This document shows, one piece after another, positions 33,053 through 41,802 of a stretch of DNA of 41,802 nt (position 1 is the first letter of the stretch; each line of letters opens with the position of its first letter). Position numbers and translations under genes: made by a program. A model generated the notes under the pieces. The model was not told the DNA's origin and did not search any database. It saw nothing but the letters and a program-made list of their open reading frames with translations. The stretch comes from Carex sylvatica (lineage: Eukaryota; Streptophyta; Magnoliopsida; Poales; Cyperaceae), in the NCBI GenBank assembly GCA_964058845.1, contig CAXKVR010000386.1, positions 1-41,802 on the forward strand, written 5' to 3'.

Positions 33053-33795
33053 CCGACATTTTTAAAAATACCCAAAAAAAAAAAAAATTATTAAGAATAA
33101 CCGGGTTGTTGGAAAAAATTTAAAAATGTTCAAACCGCTTCAAAATTTGGCAGTCCGAAATTTTAATTCCCAATCGTCCCGAAATTCGGCGGTCCGAGAT
33201 TTTTTTTTTTTTTCCGAATCGCCCAAAAATTCAGCGATCTAGAAAAAAAAAATTAATTTTTTTTTTTGCAAATCAAATTTGCACCTCTTGTTAACATAGC
33301 AAAACACCTTTAAAAATCGTTAAAATTGACCGACATGCAGTCTTGACATCGTCGAAAAGGACTGCGAAGTTTCATACAAAATCTCCGAACAGGTCGTGAG
33401 ATATCGGCTTTCAAAAATTTTCACAACTGCTGAATATTTCATTATGAGCCCAACTTTGCACCTCTGGTTAACATAACAAAACACCTTCAAAAATCGTGAA
33501 AATTGATCGACATGTAGTCTTGACATCGGAGAACAGGAATGTGAAGTTTCATACAAAATCTCCGAACAGGTCGTGAGATATCGGCTCTCAAAAATTGTCC
33601 AAACTGCTGAATATTTCATTCTGAGCCCAACTTTGCACATCTGGTTAACATAGCAAAATACTTTCAAAAATCGTGAAAATTGACCGACATGCAGTCTTGA
33701 CATCGTAGAACATGAATATAAAGTTTTATACAACATCTTCGAACAGGTCGTGAGATATCGGCTCTCAAAAATCTCCAACAGGACTGTGAAGTTTC
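33053..33795. repeat. Inserted satellite-like block: three 177-bp tandem units plus leader
   Basis: GCACMTCT[GT]GTTAACATA begins units at 33281, 33458 and 33635, exactly 177 bp apart. Each unit also contains GACATGYAGTCTTGACATCG and CGAACAGGTCGTGAGATATC. The leader 33066-33280 has A and T runs and repeated CGAAATTCGGCGGTCCGA-type motifs. Since 177 is 59 codons, a minus-strand frame stays open across the array, but this is probably a by-product. The block replaces the spacer that genes 5 and 6 keep downstream. Confidence 0.85.
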
Positions 33796-34578
33796 ACCAG
33801 TACTAGAGCTTACAGCTAACCACCAGACAAATGCCATGCAGAACTGAATTTCATATAGAATTTTCACTAGTAAATGGCGTTATTTCTTTCTTAAAAGGTT
33901 CATACTGAAAATCAAATTAAGAAATAAGAACAATTGTATGGCGTATAATGCAACATAACTACAAGCAATGACTGCTAATTCCATAGACACTTCTCCATTG
34001 GCAAAAAAAATAACTGCAAATGAAATCCTCTCAATTTTCCCAAAGAAAACATAACATAAGCTTTGATTGTCCCACCAAAAAATAAAAAATTTTAATTTTG
34101 TCGTTAAATCATTTGATCACCATCACACTAAATTAATGTATGTATTGGATCTATTGATCATTTATCAAACTGTTGAGAACAACTTAATTGACAAATATGC
34201 GTGTTTGGTAAAAAGTAGAGTTACGTCGATTATAAGCATCGTACCGGTAAAATTTTATTTAAATGCCAAATGCACTCCTAGGTAATAAACAAACAGATTT
34301 TGATCCTGATTTATTCCAACGAGAAGCTCGCATTCAGCGGATCAACTAAATTTTGAATGATCCGAAATTGGAAAATAATGGACTATGTACTTCACAAGTA
34401 CTTTCCAGATCACTTGTATATGTATTTTGAAGTCAGGTTGAGGTATGCATGCAATACGTGGTAATAGAAACCCCACAGAAAAATATATAATAAAATATTC
34501 TGAGAAAAATGATCAAACTTTAGGAGGTTCATACTAGACCACCTGTTATGTTAGTTTTGATTTTCTTGAGTTGGAAAC
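33796..34578 (+). repeat. Tandem gene-unit spacer, copy upstream of gene 5
   Basis: ACCAGTACTAGAGCTTACAG, CTGAATTTCATATAGAATTT and GATTGTCCCACCAAAAAATA recur in the same order upstream of gene 6 (37050-38240) and partly upstream of gene 7 (39803-39935). The repeated unit is therefore gene plus about 1-2 kb of spacer. The distal promoter block of gene 5 is at 34513-34578 (TCAAACTTTAGGAGGTTCAT). Confidence 0.75.
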
Positions 34579-35574
34579 CTTGTCTGACACGGTCCGACCA
34601 CGGAGATTCATAAGAACATAAGCTAGTTCAACTAAACATCAACTCAAAGAGGAGCAAAGCTCAACCCAACAGTGGATAAGAGGAGATAAACTCAACTCAA
34701 ACAATAAAATTCGTATATATTCAATAGTTGTTTTACAAAATAAGCATGCTTCTCTTATAGCCTTACAATGACCTTCAAAAGTCACCTAAATATTAATATA
34801 ACTTCAGTTACTTTTTATCCTCTCAAAATATACTTAATTATCTTCCTAGAAACCCAAAAACACAGCTGGAAATAAATACTCTTTCACCCTAATTAAAACA
34901 CACTCAAAACTCACACCTAATTAATTAATACAAGTTGTCTCAAAACAGATCAGTTCTCTTGGCAAGCATGCCTGTTTGACCATGATATGTTTGGAATCTG
35001 AACAAATGCAGAGCTTGTTGTCAGCTTTCCACAGAATTTTGGATCACCTAAATCGAAGCTCGTACGAAGAATCGATGGCCAAAATACTAAAGACATGTCA
35101 GTCAGTGCCATGCTGGACGGATAAAACTACTACTGCCGAAAACATTCTGTTTTGTTTTAGCAACTAGTTGTTCTCAAGGCCCATTGAAGCGTCCCACTCC
35201 CATATGACATATCACTGAATGATGAGGCCTATAAGAGCATCTCCAACAGTAATTACTTATGGATTGCTTATATTGATGTGTCAATTGTTTTTGTAATTGC
35301 TGGGTTGTATGGCTATTGCTTATTTAGCAATTGTTGGAAAAAATTGCTTAATAAGAAATTATTTTCTAAAAATGAGTTTGCCAAATGTTTAATTCTTATT
35401 GGTCAAGTATCTCATTCTTAATTGTTTGATTTATTGCACCAATGTAGAAGTGAATTGCTTAATTTCTAAAAATTTTATAATTGTTATTTAGCAATCCATT
35501 TTCAATTGCTGGATTGGAGATGCTCTAAGCTTCAAAAGTTCTAGAACGGTGCAATTCGGGCGGTGTCATTGTCA
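34579..35574. mobile_element. Unclassified insertion of about 1 kb between the distal and proximal promoter of gene 5
   Basis: In genes 4, 6 and 7 the distal block runs directly into AACCTCTT..ATCCAAAATT. Here GGAAACCT is followed by about 1 kb of unrelated DNA before CCCAAAATTGAACAAG resumes at about 35577. The inserted DNA starts near TGTCTGACACGGTCCGAC and ends near GGGCGGTGTCATTGTCACA, which are loosely inverted. No clean target duplication is seen, and a few bases of the original site are missing. Inside is a frame of 63 codons (34976-35167) without a recognisable domain. It may be a solo LTR or terminal-repeat element, and it holds the MITE 35235-35525. Confidence 0.6.
35235..35525. mobile_element. 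PIF/Harbinger-type MITE, 291 bp, nested
   Basis: The ends GAGCATCTCCAACAG and CTGGATTGGAGATGCTC are inverted repeats. A TAA target duplication flanks it (35232-35234 and 35526-35528). The interior repeats ATTGCTTA and AGCAAT motifs in inverted order. Confidence 0.85.
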
Positions 35575-35782
35575 CACCCAAAATTGAACAAGTAATCTGT
35601 TCAAATGTACTAATTTGCTGGTGGTTGTTAGAAGGAAAAAAAAATTCTTATTTATAAGTGCATTTTTTAGATTAATTTATATATTATTTTTCTTGTTAGT
35701 TGTTGTTCTTGGATGCCATTGCATATCACTTTGATTTTTAATTCTCAGCAATCTTACATGTTGTGATGCATTTAATTTTGGT

Positions 35783-35858
35783 ATACCAACCCACAGACCT
35801 TTGGTTGATCAACCTAAGGATAGTTGCACCTCATCCTAAAAAACCTCTCGCTATAAAT
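35783..35858 (+). promoter_or_regulatory. Proximal conserved block and TATA box of gene 5
   Basis: ACCAACCCACAGACCTTTGG through AGTTGCACCTCATCC is nearly identical to gene 4. TATAAAT lies at 35852-35858, and the block starts 172 bp before the ATG. Confidence 0.7.
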
Positions 35859-35954
35859 GTCACCAATTCCCCATTACCAATTCACACAACTCACTATTTC
35901 ATATATTAAATACAGTTCTGGAATTTTGTATTCTCACTTCGATTGATTGCACTC

Positions 35955-36398
35955 ATGACTTTTCAAGTTAGGTCAATTCTAGCTTTGGTTTTAGCTTTAA
36001 CAGCCATTAATGGAAGTTTTGCGGCTCGTCATCTTTTAGACACAACCGAAGCAACAGCGCCTGAGGTAGCTCAGCCTCCAACATCACCTAAACCGACTAT
36101 TCCAGCTATTCCAACAACTTTGCCACCAATGCCTTCTATTCCGAAGGTCACTGTTCCTAGTACAATTCCTACTACACTGCCGCCAATTCCTGCCATTCCA
36201 ACTACAATTCCCGCTACACTACCGCCAATTCCTGCTATTCCAAGTACAATTCCCGCGACTATACCAACCAGTATTCCAACTACATTACCGCCTATGCCTT
36301 CCATCCCAAGCATTCCTTCTATTCCCGTGACAATTCCCAAGGTGCCTTACCAGGTCGCACCTATTCCGGCCCCACCAAGTGCCACTACTAGTCCATGA
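35955..36398 (+). CDS. Secreted proline-rich cell-wall-type protein, family gene 5
   Basis: It has 147 residues from the ATG at 35955. The frame is open from a TTG at 35943, but the ATG position matches its relatives. The second residue is Thr (ATGACT) where genes 4, 6 and 7 have Ala. The signal peptide is VRSILALVLALTAINGSFA, followed by ARHLLDTTEA and an Ala/Pro linker with an extra PP (AQPPTSPKP). The repeat tail is built of IPTTLPPMPSIPKV, then two IPTTLPPIPAIP-like units, then TSIPTTLPPMPSIPSIP, ending VPYQVAPIPAPPSATTSP. The coding part is very close to gene 6. The proximal promoter is intact, but about 1 kb of inserted DNA now separates it from its distal block, so its expression may differ from its neighbours. 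Confidence 0.9.
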   Translation: MTFQVRSILALVLALTAINGSFAARHLLDTTEATAPEVAQPPTSPKPTIPAIPTTLPPMPSIPKVTVPSTIPTTLPPIPAIPTTIPATLPPIPAIPSTIPATIPTSIPTTLPPMPSIPSIPSIPVTIPKVPYQVAPIPAPPSATTSP

Positions 36399-36550
36399 AA
36401 GATGATTATTTAATTATGTGTGTGCATGTATATTTGAGAAAGTGATGGTGTACTTAAAAATATTCTTGCTAGTTTGTGGTTTTATATTTGCTTGGTGTTG
36501 TAGGTACTATGTTCATGTATATGTTCAGTACTTCTGTGGATTATACTGTG

Positions 36551-37049
36551 AATTACATTGTTTCTTTGTATGTTAATTTCATTTTTGCAATGCAATTTGC
36601 TGATTTTGTTTCAGGCTGAAATCAGACGTGTTTGTAATGGGTCTTCTAATTTCTTTTAGAATAAATGTCCTCCTTTTTTTTTGTTAGATGCCCTTAATAA
36701 ATACTAATTAAGCACCGAGACAATTGTTGTAGCATTCTGATAAACTGAGAAAAATGCAAAATGTGGCACACATGGATTGCTAGGAGCAGACAGGGTACCA
36801 AGTTTTAATAGATCTAAACTACATTAAAACATAACTATAAATAATTTTTAAAGTAGTTTACATATGTATTTCTAAATCAAATTGCAAAAGGTAACTAAAT
36901 CCGATTATGGATGCTTCATTGCATTTAACGTAGGAGATGCAAACAGGACCCTTTTGGATTAAATTTGGGGCTCACTGCATTCTCTTGTATCAATATCCAA
37001 ATAAAACCTTTGTCAGCAAGACATGGTTTGACAATGCATCACAAACAAT
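36551..37049. other. Gene 5 3' flank and spacer
   Basis: GAATTACATTGTTTCTTTGT is shared with the gene 6 flank at 39249. After about 36620 no feature is recognised. Confidence 0.4.
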
Positions 37050-38205
37050 TACCAGTACTAGTGCTTACAGCTAACCTAAGAAAAAAGACTGATCAAGAAA
37101 CGCATCTCTCCAGTCTTTCGTGGTATACAACCCGCAAAAATTTCGCTCAAGCACAAGACTATGTCATGTGAAACTGAATTTCATATAGAATTTTCAGAGC
37201 AATGACTTTACATATTTCTCAAAAGATCCATACAGAAAACCAAATTAGAACAATTGGAATCTCCACGCTTGACCCTAGGATGCTGATATTTGCAATGCGC
37301 ATAATTCAAAATTAACAAAATCCTTCCACAGATACAAAATTTATTAAGTGGGGATGTTATCTACCAAGTATTTGTTCTGTCTGTATACTGATAGCTTAAA
37401 CAGTGCAACAATCTGTTTTAATAATGCCAAGGTCTCACTAAATTTAGATTATGAGCTCAAGGTCTCACTAATGCTTCTTTTCAAAAGCAACACAGACAGA
37501 CTAGCTATATCTATATGTACTAACATGGCCACATTTAACCATTAGAGAGAGTTGCAATTACTGTATTTTCGGACATGAGCCGAAATCGTTACTTGGTCTT
37601 GTATATCAAGTGCGGATTTAATTTTTTTTTTTTTTTTTGTAAGTTCCATAGACACTTTTTTATTGGCAAAACAATAACTGCAAATGAAATGCTCCCAATT
37701 TCCCAAAGAAAACAGAATATAACATAAGCATTTATTGTCCCACCAAAAAATAAAATATTTAATTTTTCGTCAAATCATTTTATCACTGTCACAATAAATT
37801 AATGTATTAGATATTATATATTGACCATTTATCAAACTGTTGAGCACAACTAATTATTAATTGACAAATATGTATGTTCGGTAAAAATTAGAGTTACGCG
37901 TTGTAACAGTAAAAAATTATTTACAAGCCAAATGCACTCCTAAGTAATAAAATAATAGATTATGATCACAATTTATTCCGACCTGAAGCTCCTATTCATC
38001 TGAAGCTAGAGGATTTGAAATCCAATATTCTGATCCGAATCAAATTTGAATGATCCGAAATTGGAAAATGATGGACTATATATATGTGTGTACTTCACAA
38101 GTACTTTCCAGACTTTATATGTATTTTTAATCAGGTTGAGATATGCAATATGTGGTAATGAAACCCTCCAAAAAAATATAATAAAAATATTCTGAGTAAA
38201 AAATA
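37050..38205 (+). repeat. Tandem gene-unit spacer, copy upstream of gene 6
   Basis: It matches 33796-34510 in order, with about 400 bp extra in the middle (37260-37645) that includes a T run at 37622-37638. No gene is supportable inside. Confidence 0.7.
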
Positions 38206-38290
38206 TTAAACTTTAGGAGGTTCATAGTAGACCACCTGTTATTTATGTTTGTTTTGACTTTTTTTTATTTAGAAACCTCTTCACATCCAA
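38206..38290 (+). promoter_or_regulatory. Distal conserved block upstream of gene 6
   Basis: AAACTTTAGGAGGTTCATAG, TAGACCACCTGTTAT, GTTTTGACTTTTTTTTA and AGAAACCTCTTCACATCC repeat the order seen at genes 4 and 5. It lies 440 bp before the ATG. Confidence 0.6.
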
Positions 38291-38473
38291 AATTGAACAA
38301 GTCATCCGTTCAAATGTTAGCTGGTAGTTGTTAAAAAAAAAAATCTCAATTATAAGTATATTATTTTTCTTGATAGTTGTTGTTCTTGGATGCCATTGTC
38401 TCACTTTGATCTGTTTCATTTTTTTTTTTTTTTTTATCAATCTGACATATGTGATGTATCTGTAATTTTGGTT

Positions 38474-38549
38474 TACCAACCCACAGACCTTTGGTTGATC
38501 AACCTAAGGACCATTGCACCTCATTCTTAAATAACCCCTCACTATAAAT
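38474..38549 (+). promoter_or_regulatory. Proximal conserved block and TATA box of gene 6
   Basis: It has the same block as at genes 4 and 5 (ACCAACCCACAGACCTTTGG onward). TATAAAT lies at 38543-38549, and the block starts 172 bp before the ATG. Confidence 0.7.
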
Positions 38550-38645
38550 CTCAGCATTTCCCCATTGCCAATTCACACAACTCACTATTTCATATATTAA
38601 ATACAGTTCTTGAATTTAGTATTTTCTCTTTGATTGATTGCTCTC

Positions 38646-39101
38646 ATGGCTTTTCAAGTTAGGTCAATTCTAGCTTTGGTTTTAGCTTTAACAGCCATTA
38701 ATGGAAGTTTTGCTGCTCGTCATCTTTTAGACACGACCCAAGCAGCGGCGCCTGAGGTAGCACCAACATCACCAAAACCGACTATTCCAGCTATTCCAAC
38801 AACTTTGCCACCTGTGCCTTCTATTCCAACGGTCACTATTCCTAGTACAATTCCCGCTACATTACCGCCAATTCCTGCCATTCCAACTACAATTCCCACG
38901 ACTATACCAACTAGTATTCCAAATACCTTACCTCCTATGCCTTCCATCCCAAGTATTCCTTCTATTCCCGCGACTATACCAACCAGTATTCCAACTACAT
39001 TACCTCCTATGCCTTCCATCCCAAGCATTCCTTCTATTCCCAAGGTGCCTTACCAGGTCGCACCTATTCCGGCCCCACCAAGCGACCCCACTAGTCCATG
39101 A
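38646..39101 (+). CDS. Secreted proline-rich cell-wall-type protein, family gene 6
   Basis: It has 151 residues from the ATG at 38646. The frame is open from a TTG at 38634. The signal peptide is VRSILALVLALTAINGSFA, then ARHLLDTTQAAAPEV and a linker, then repeats. A 24-residue unit (starting TIPTS, containing TLPPMPSIPSIPSIP) occurs twice in tandem, the copies differing by a few substitutions (N/T in PNTLPP against PTTLPP). That is one unit more than gene 5. It ends VPYQVAPIPAPPSDPTSP. No Cys is present and charge is very low, so the mature protein is probably an extended, largely disordered chain in which Pro could be hydroxylated. That is inference from similar wall proteins. The start, signal and ending all agree with genes 4 and 5. 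Confidence 0.9.
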   Translation: MAFQVRSILALVLALTAINGSFAARHLLDTTQAAAPEVAPTSPKPTIPAIPTTLPPVPSIPTVTIPSTIPATLPPIPAIPTTIPTTIPTSIPNTLPPMPSIPSIPSIPATIPTSIPTTLPPMPSIPSIPSIPKVPYQVAPIPAPPSDPTSP

Positions 39102-39329
39102 AAGATGATTATTTAATTATGCATGTGCATGTATATTTGAGAAAGTGATGGTGTAGCTAAAAATATTCTTGCTTGTTTGTGGGTTTATATTTGTTTGGTG
39201 TTGTATGTACTATGTTCATCTATATGTTCAGTACTTGTGGATTCTACTGTGAATTACATTGTTTCTTTGTATGTTATTTCATTTTTTGCAATGAAAAGTG
39301 TTGATTTTGATTCAGGCTGAATAAATTAA

Positions 39330-39399
39330 GTAATTAATTAAAGTAGGAGCTAATGATGCAGAGAGGATTTAGGGTGGGGAAGGAGATCACCTGCCGCCG

Positions 39400-39435
<36 letters not shown>

Positions 39436-39790
39436 CTTCCTCCGTCACTGGAATGTAGGGCCGATTACTCTTAAAGGGAGCCGGTCACATTTAATTTTTG
39501 AACTGGGGACCCATCGACAGTGACTCTGGGGGCAAGAATTCCCTGTCCCAGGGGGGGCAGAGAATTCAATTCCGGAGGGTGGGGTCTAATTATAAGGCAG
39601 CAATGAGGTCTAAGGCGAGAGAGCGCGAGAGAGATATTGGGTCGGTGGGAGGGTTTTTACCCTAAGGCGCAATGGGTTTTTTGGTCTAGCACTAAATATT
39701 CGTGATTTTGTTTTTGGGGTTGGGGAAATACTTTCAGCAACCGACAACGGTATATATTAGTCCACTACAAGAATAGGACAGTATCTGCAA
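39330..39790. repeat. Inserted GC-richer block with a 33-base C tract
   Basis: The shared gene 6 3' flank ends near GATTTTGATTCAGGCTGA (about 39318). An uninterrupted C run at 39400-39432 follows GGTGGGGAAGGAGATCACC, and the next 250 bases are much richer in G and C than anything nearby (GGGGGGGCAG, GCGAGAGAGCGCGAGAGAG). Homology to the gene-unit spacer resumes at about 39803. The origin is unknown. Confidence 0.6.
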
Positions 39791-40043
39791 GAATAAAAAC
39801 GGAACATAACATAATATTTGATTGTCCCACAAAAAATAAAAAGTTTAATTTGTTGTAAATCTTTTGAACGCCATCACAATAAATTAATGTATTGGGTATT
39901 ATTCATTTATCAAACTGTCCAGAACAAGTTAATTAGATATGATTACTTATTACTATTTTCTAAAATCTTAATTACTTGTAGCAGAAATATATCATATATG
40001 GTTCAAAAATCAAAACTAAAATTATAAATTTTGTGAGGAGTTG

Positions 40044-40125
40044 ATCAAACTATTAGGAAGTTAGCAGAACACCTATTTTGTTGTGACTTACTGACTAAGA
40101 ACCTCTTAACATCCAAAATTAAACA
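40044..40125 (+). promoter_or_regulatory. Distal conserved block upstream of gene 7
   Basis: TCAAACTATTAGGAAGTTAG, CAGAACACC and AAGAACCTCTTAACATCC form a more diverged version of the block at genes 4-6. It lies 410 bp before the ATG. Confidence 0.55.
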
Positions 40126-40310
40126 TTGTTATCTGTTCACATATAATTTGGTAGTTGTAGAATAACGTTGTCAACTTTAATTTCGTTTCAGTTTTTCTAT
40201 TTATTTATTGTTTTCTACCTGATAGTTGTTATTATTTGGCGCCACCAGGTGTCTTCTATCTGTTCTTGTTTTCAATATCCTTTTCTGGAATAATTGAACA
40301 AATTTAGTTC

Positions 40311-40362
40311 AGCAACCTAAAAAACCATTGCACCTCCTCCTTTAAACCCCGTACTATAAATA
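40311..40362 (+). promoter_or_regulatory. Partial proximal block and TATA box of gene 7
   Basis: Only the 3' half is kept: AGCAACCTAA and CATTGCACCTCCTCC, with TATAAATA at 40355-40362. The CCACAGACCTTTGGTTGATC half found at genes 4-6 is not recognisable. Confidence 0.6.
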
Positions 40363-40453
40363 GCACTATTTCTCACTAGCAATTCACACAACACCACATA
40401 GAAACTGAATTTGAAATAATACTAGTTCTCAAATTTAGTATTCAATTGCACTC

Positions 40454-40918
40454 ATGGCTTTTCAAGCTTGGTCAATCCTGGTTTCGGTCTTAGCTTTAAC
40501 AGCCATTAATGGAAGTTTTGCAGCACGCCATCTTTTAGACATGACCGAAGGTGCAGCGCCAACAACACTGAAGCCAACTATTCCGGGTATTCCAACAACT
40601 TTGCCACCAATGCCTTCTATTCCAAAGGTCCCTATTCCTAGTACTATCCCCACTACACTGCCGCCTATTCCTAAAATTCCAACTACAATTCCCACAACTG
40701 TACCATCCACTATTCCAACTACATTGCCTCCTATGCCTTCCATCCCAGGCATTCCTTCTATTCCCACTACAATTCCCACAACTGTACCATCCACTATTCC
40801 AACTACATTGCCTCCTATGCCTTCCATCCCAGGCATTCCTTCTATTCCCACGACAATACCGAAAGTGCCCTTCCAGGTGCCGTCCATTCCGGTCCCACCT
40901 ACCGCTACCAGTCCGTGA
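40454..40918 (+). CDS. Secreted proline-rich cell-wall-type protein, family gene 7
   Basis: It has 154 residues, the longest intact member. The ATG at 40454 opens a signal peptide (WSILVSVLALTAINGSFA) and ARHLLDMT (Met for Thr). About 40 of the roughly 131 mature residues are Pro, and most of the others are Ile, Thr and Ser. The tail carries an exact tandem duplication of 28 residues, encoded by two identical 84-bp units at 40682-40765 and 40766-40849, each holding TIPTTLPPMPSIPGIPSIP. It ends VPFQVPSIPVPPTATSP, with Phe where genes 5 and 6 have Tyr. The N-terminus (QAWSIL) is intermediate between genes 1-3 (QAWSLL) and 4-6 (QVRSIL). The opposite strand is open over the same span because of the repeats and is not taken as a gene. 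Confidence 0.92.
   Translation: MAFQAWSILVSVLALTAINGSFAARHLLDMTEGAAPTTLKPTIPGIPTTLPPMPSIPKVPIPSTIPTTLPPIPKIPTTIPTTVPSTIPTTLPPMPSIPGIPSIPTTIPTTVPSTIPTTLPPMPSIPGIPSIPTTIPKVPFQVPSIPVPPTATSP
40682..40849 (+). repeat. Two identical 84-bp tandem units inside gene 7
   Basis: Position 40682 and position 40766 start the same 84 bases with no difference that I could find by eye. The frame is preserved at 28 codons per unit. Confidence 0.92.
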
Positions 40919-41059
40919 AAGATCATGATTCATGCACATGCAAGAGAGACTTCATATGGTGTTGGTATATATCTGTTTGGTGTTATATTTGGTACATATT
41001 TATGTTTCCTATTGTGGATTATAGTGTGATTTATTTTTGTTATTTCATTGTTGATATTT

Positions 41060-41802
41060 AAAAAATAATAAAAAAATTAATTTGGTTTCAGGATGGTGTC
41101 TCGCTTATTTAAGTTGGCATTTTTTTTATTTTTTTTTTGGAATCAAATAAACTAGAAAAATTATTGGATGCTGATAAAAAAAAATCAGAAAAAAAAATAT
41201 TACATACTTAACAAAAAGTTCAATTTTCGCAAAGATAACAAAAAGAAGTGCGTAGCCAGCTTTAGTCTAAATAGATTAGAACAGAATTCTTCAAAGAATG
41301 CATAAAGAGTACCACTAATGACAGTTAAAAAAAAAGTGCGAACTTAATTCAGACATAATTTTATATGCACAAAAAGAAAATTTAGATTGAATGTTTCTTT
41401 CAATTGGAAATTCAACCTAGCATAGGAGTACCACAGTACCACTGATGACGTTAAAAAATGCCCATTTTCTGGGTAGCATGTATATTTTCTGATTACATGT
41501 CTCCTTTTCATAACTACTAACAGAAACGAAGGGTTTACAAAATCAAAACTGAGGTCCTAAAGTAAACAAATTAGGCCACTCTAGCATATTAACTGTCGAG
41601 TGAAATTTTCTCTATTTTATTTTTCAAAATATTTGATTTCAAATGTTATTGAAGGTCCTTTGAATGACATCAAAAAATAATACCGTAAAGAGAACAGCGC
41701 AGGTAAAACCACTTATCCCTACTTTAAATTGCAAATACCCCATTTGAGTAAACGGGAATATCAAACTTTCTTTTCTCAGCACCAACCACTTTAATTCAAA
41801 CC
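41060..41802. other. AT-rich intergenic DNA, no gene recognised
   Basis: There are only A and T runs and a loose repetition of GTACCACTAATGACAGTTAA (41310) and GTACCACTGATGACGTTAA (41435). Confidence 0.45.

Noticed and set aside
33320..33778. 152-codon minus-strand frame across the 177-bp repeats
   Set aside because: The frame stays open because 177 is divisible by 3 and no unit has a stop in it. There is no promoter or recognisable domain.
33281..33790. CRISPR-like array
   Set aside because: Three adjacent 177-bp units with no spacer/repeat alternation, in a plant nuclear context.
34976..35167. 63-codon frame within the insertion upstream of gene 5
   Set aside because: No domain recognised and no relative in the window. 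Too short to call a gene.
40462..40926. Gly-Ile-Val-rich frames on the strand opposite the six repeat genes
   Set aside because: They have no signal peptide or conserved start, and they mirror the codon register of the sense repeats. The sense strand has a conserved signal peptide, promoter and TATA box.

Overview
This is nuclear DNA of a flowering plant, probably a eudicot. It is AT-rich, with intron-type splice signals, TATA boxes of the plant type, TTTAGGG telomere-type repeats, a plant L1-type LINE, and many small DNA transposons (Mutator-like with 9-bp target duplications, Tourist/Harbinger with TTA/TAA duplications, hAT-like CAGGGGC ends). No bacterial or organellar genes, tRNA or rRNA were seen. 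I cannot name the species.

The main content is a tandem family of seven loci for small secreted proline-rich proteins, probably cell-wall proteins. Each has a 23-24 residue signal peptide, a conserved R-H/N-L-L-D-T-T motif just after it, and a tail of Ile-Pro-Ser/Thr and Thr-Leu-Pro-Pro-Met-Pro repeats with no Cys. Six are intact single-exon genes: 27764-28177 (+), 31177-31590 (-), 32512-32916 (+), 35955-36398 (+), 38646-39101 (+) and 40454-40918 (+). The seventh, at 8835-8991, is cut off after about 52 codons. The three genes starting at 32512, 35955 and 38646 have true ATGs 12 nt inside the longest frame, which opens with TTG. They share a proximal promoter block at almost fixed spacing, and five of the genes share a more distal block.

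Layout. 1-3170: a broken GRF zinc-finger gene, a direct duplication and unassigned DNA. 3180-8990: duplicated segment A, carrying a 1.1-kb Mutator-like element, a 414-bp MITE, an unrecognised gene remnant and the truncated family gene. 9000-15720: a two-copy dispersed repeat, a fold-back Mutator-like element, and a decayed LINE interrupted by telomere-type repeats. 15900-19850: two hAT-like elements, duplicated segment B and an orphan family-type 3' flank. 20524-21864: a Mutator-like element with seven copies of a 27-29-bp palindrome. 22010-22340: an orphan promoter/leader-like stretch. 23040-28210: duplicated segment C, with a Harbinger MITE, the gene remnant and the first intact family gene. 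28830-41060: the compact gene array, with a MITE, a 177-bp satellite trimer, a 1-kb insertion and a 33-C tract between genes. 41060-41802: nothing recognisable.

The segment copies act as natural empty-site controls: several transposon insertions can be read exactly, with target duplication, by comparing A, B and C. The region appears to have grown by repeated local duplication of a gene-plus-promoter unit, with transposons then filling the spacers.
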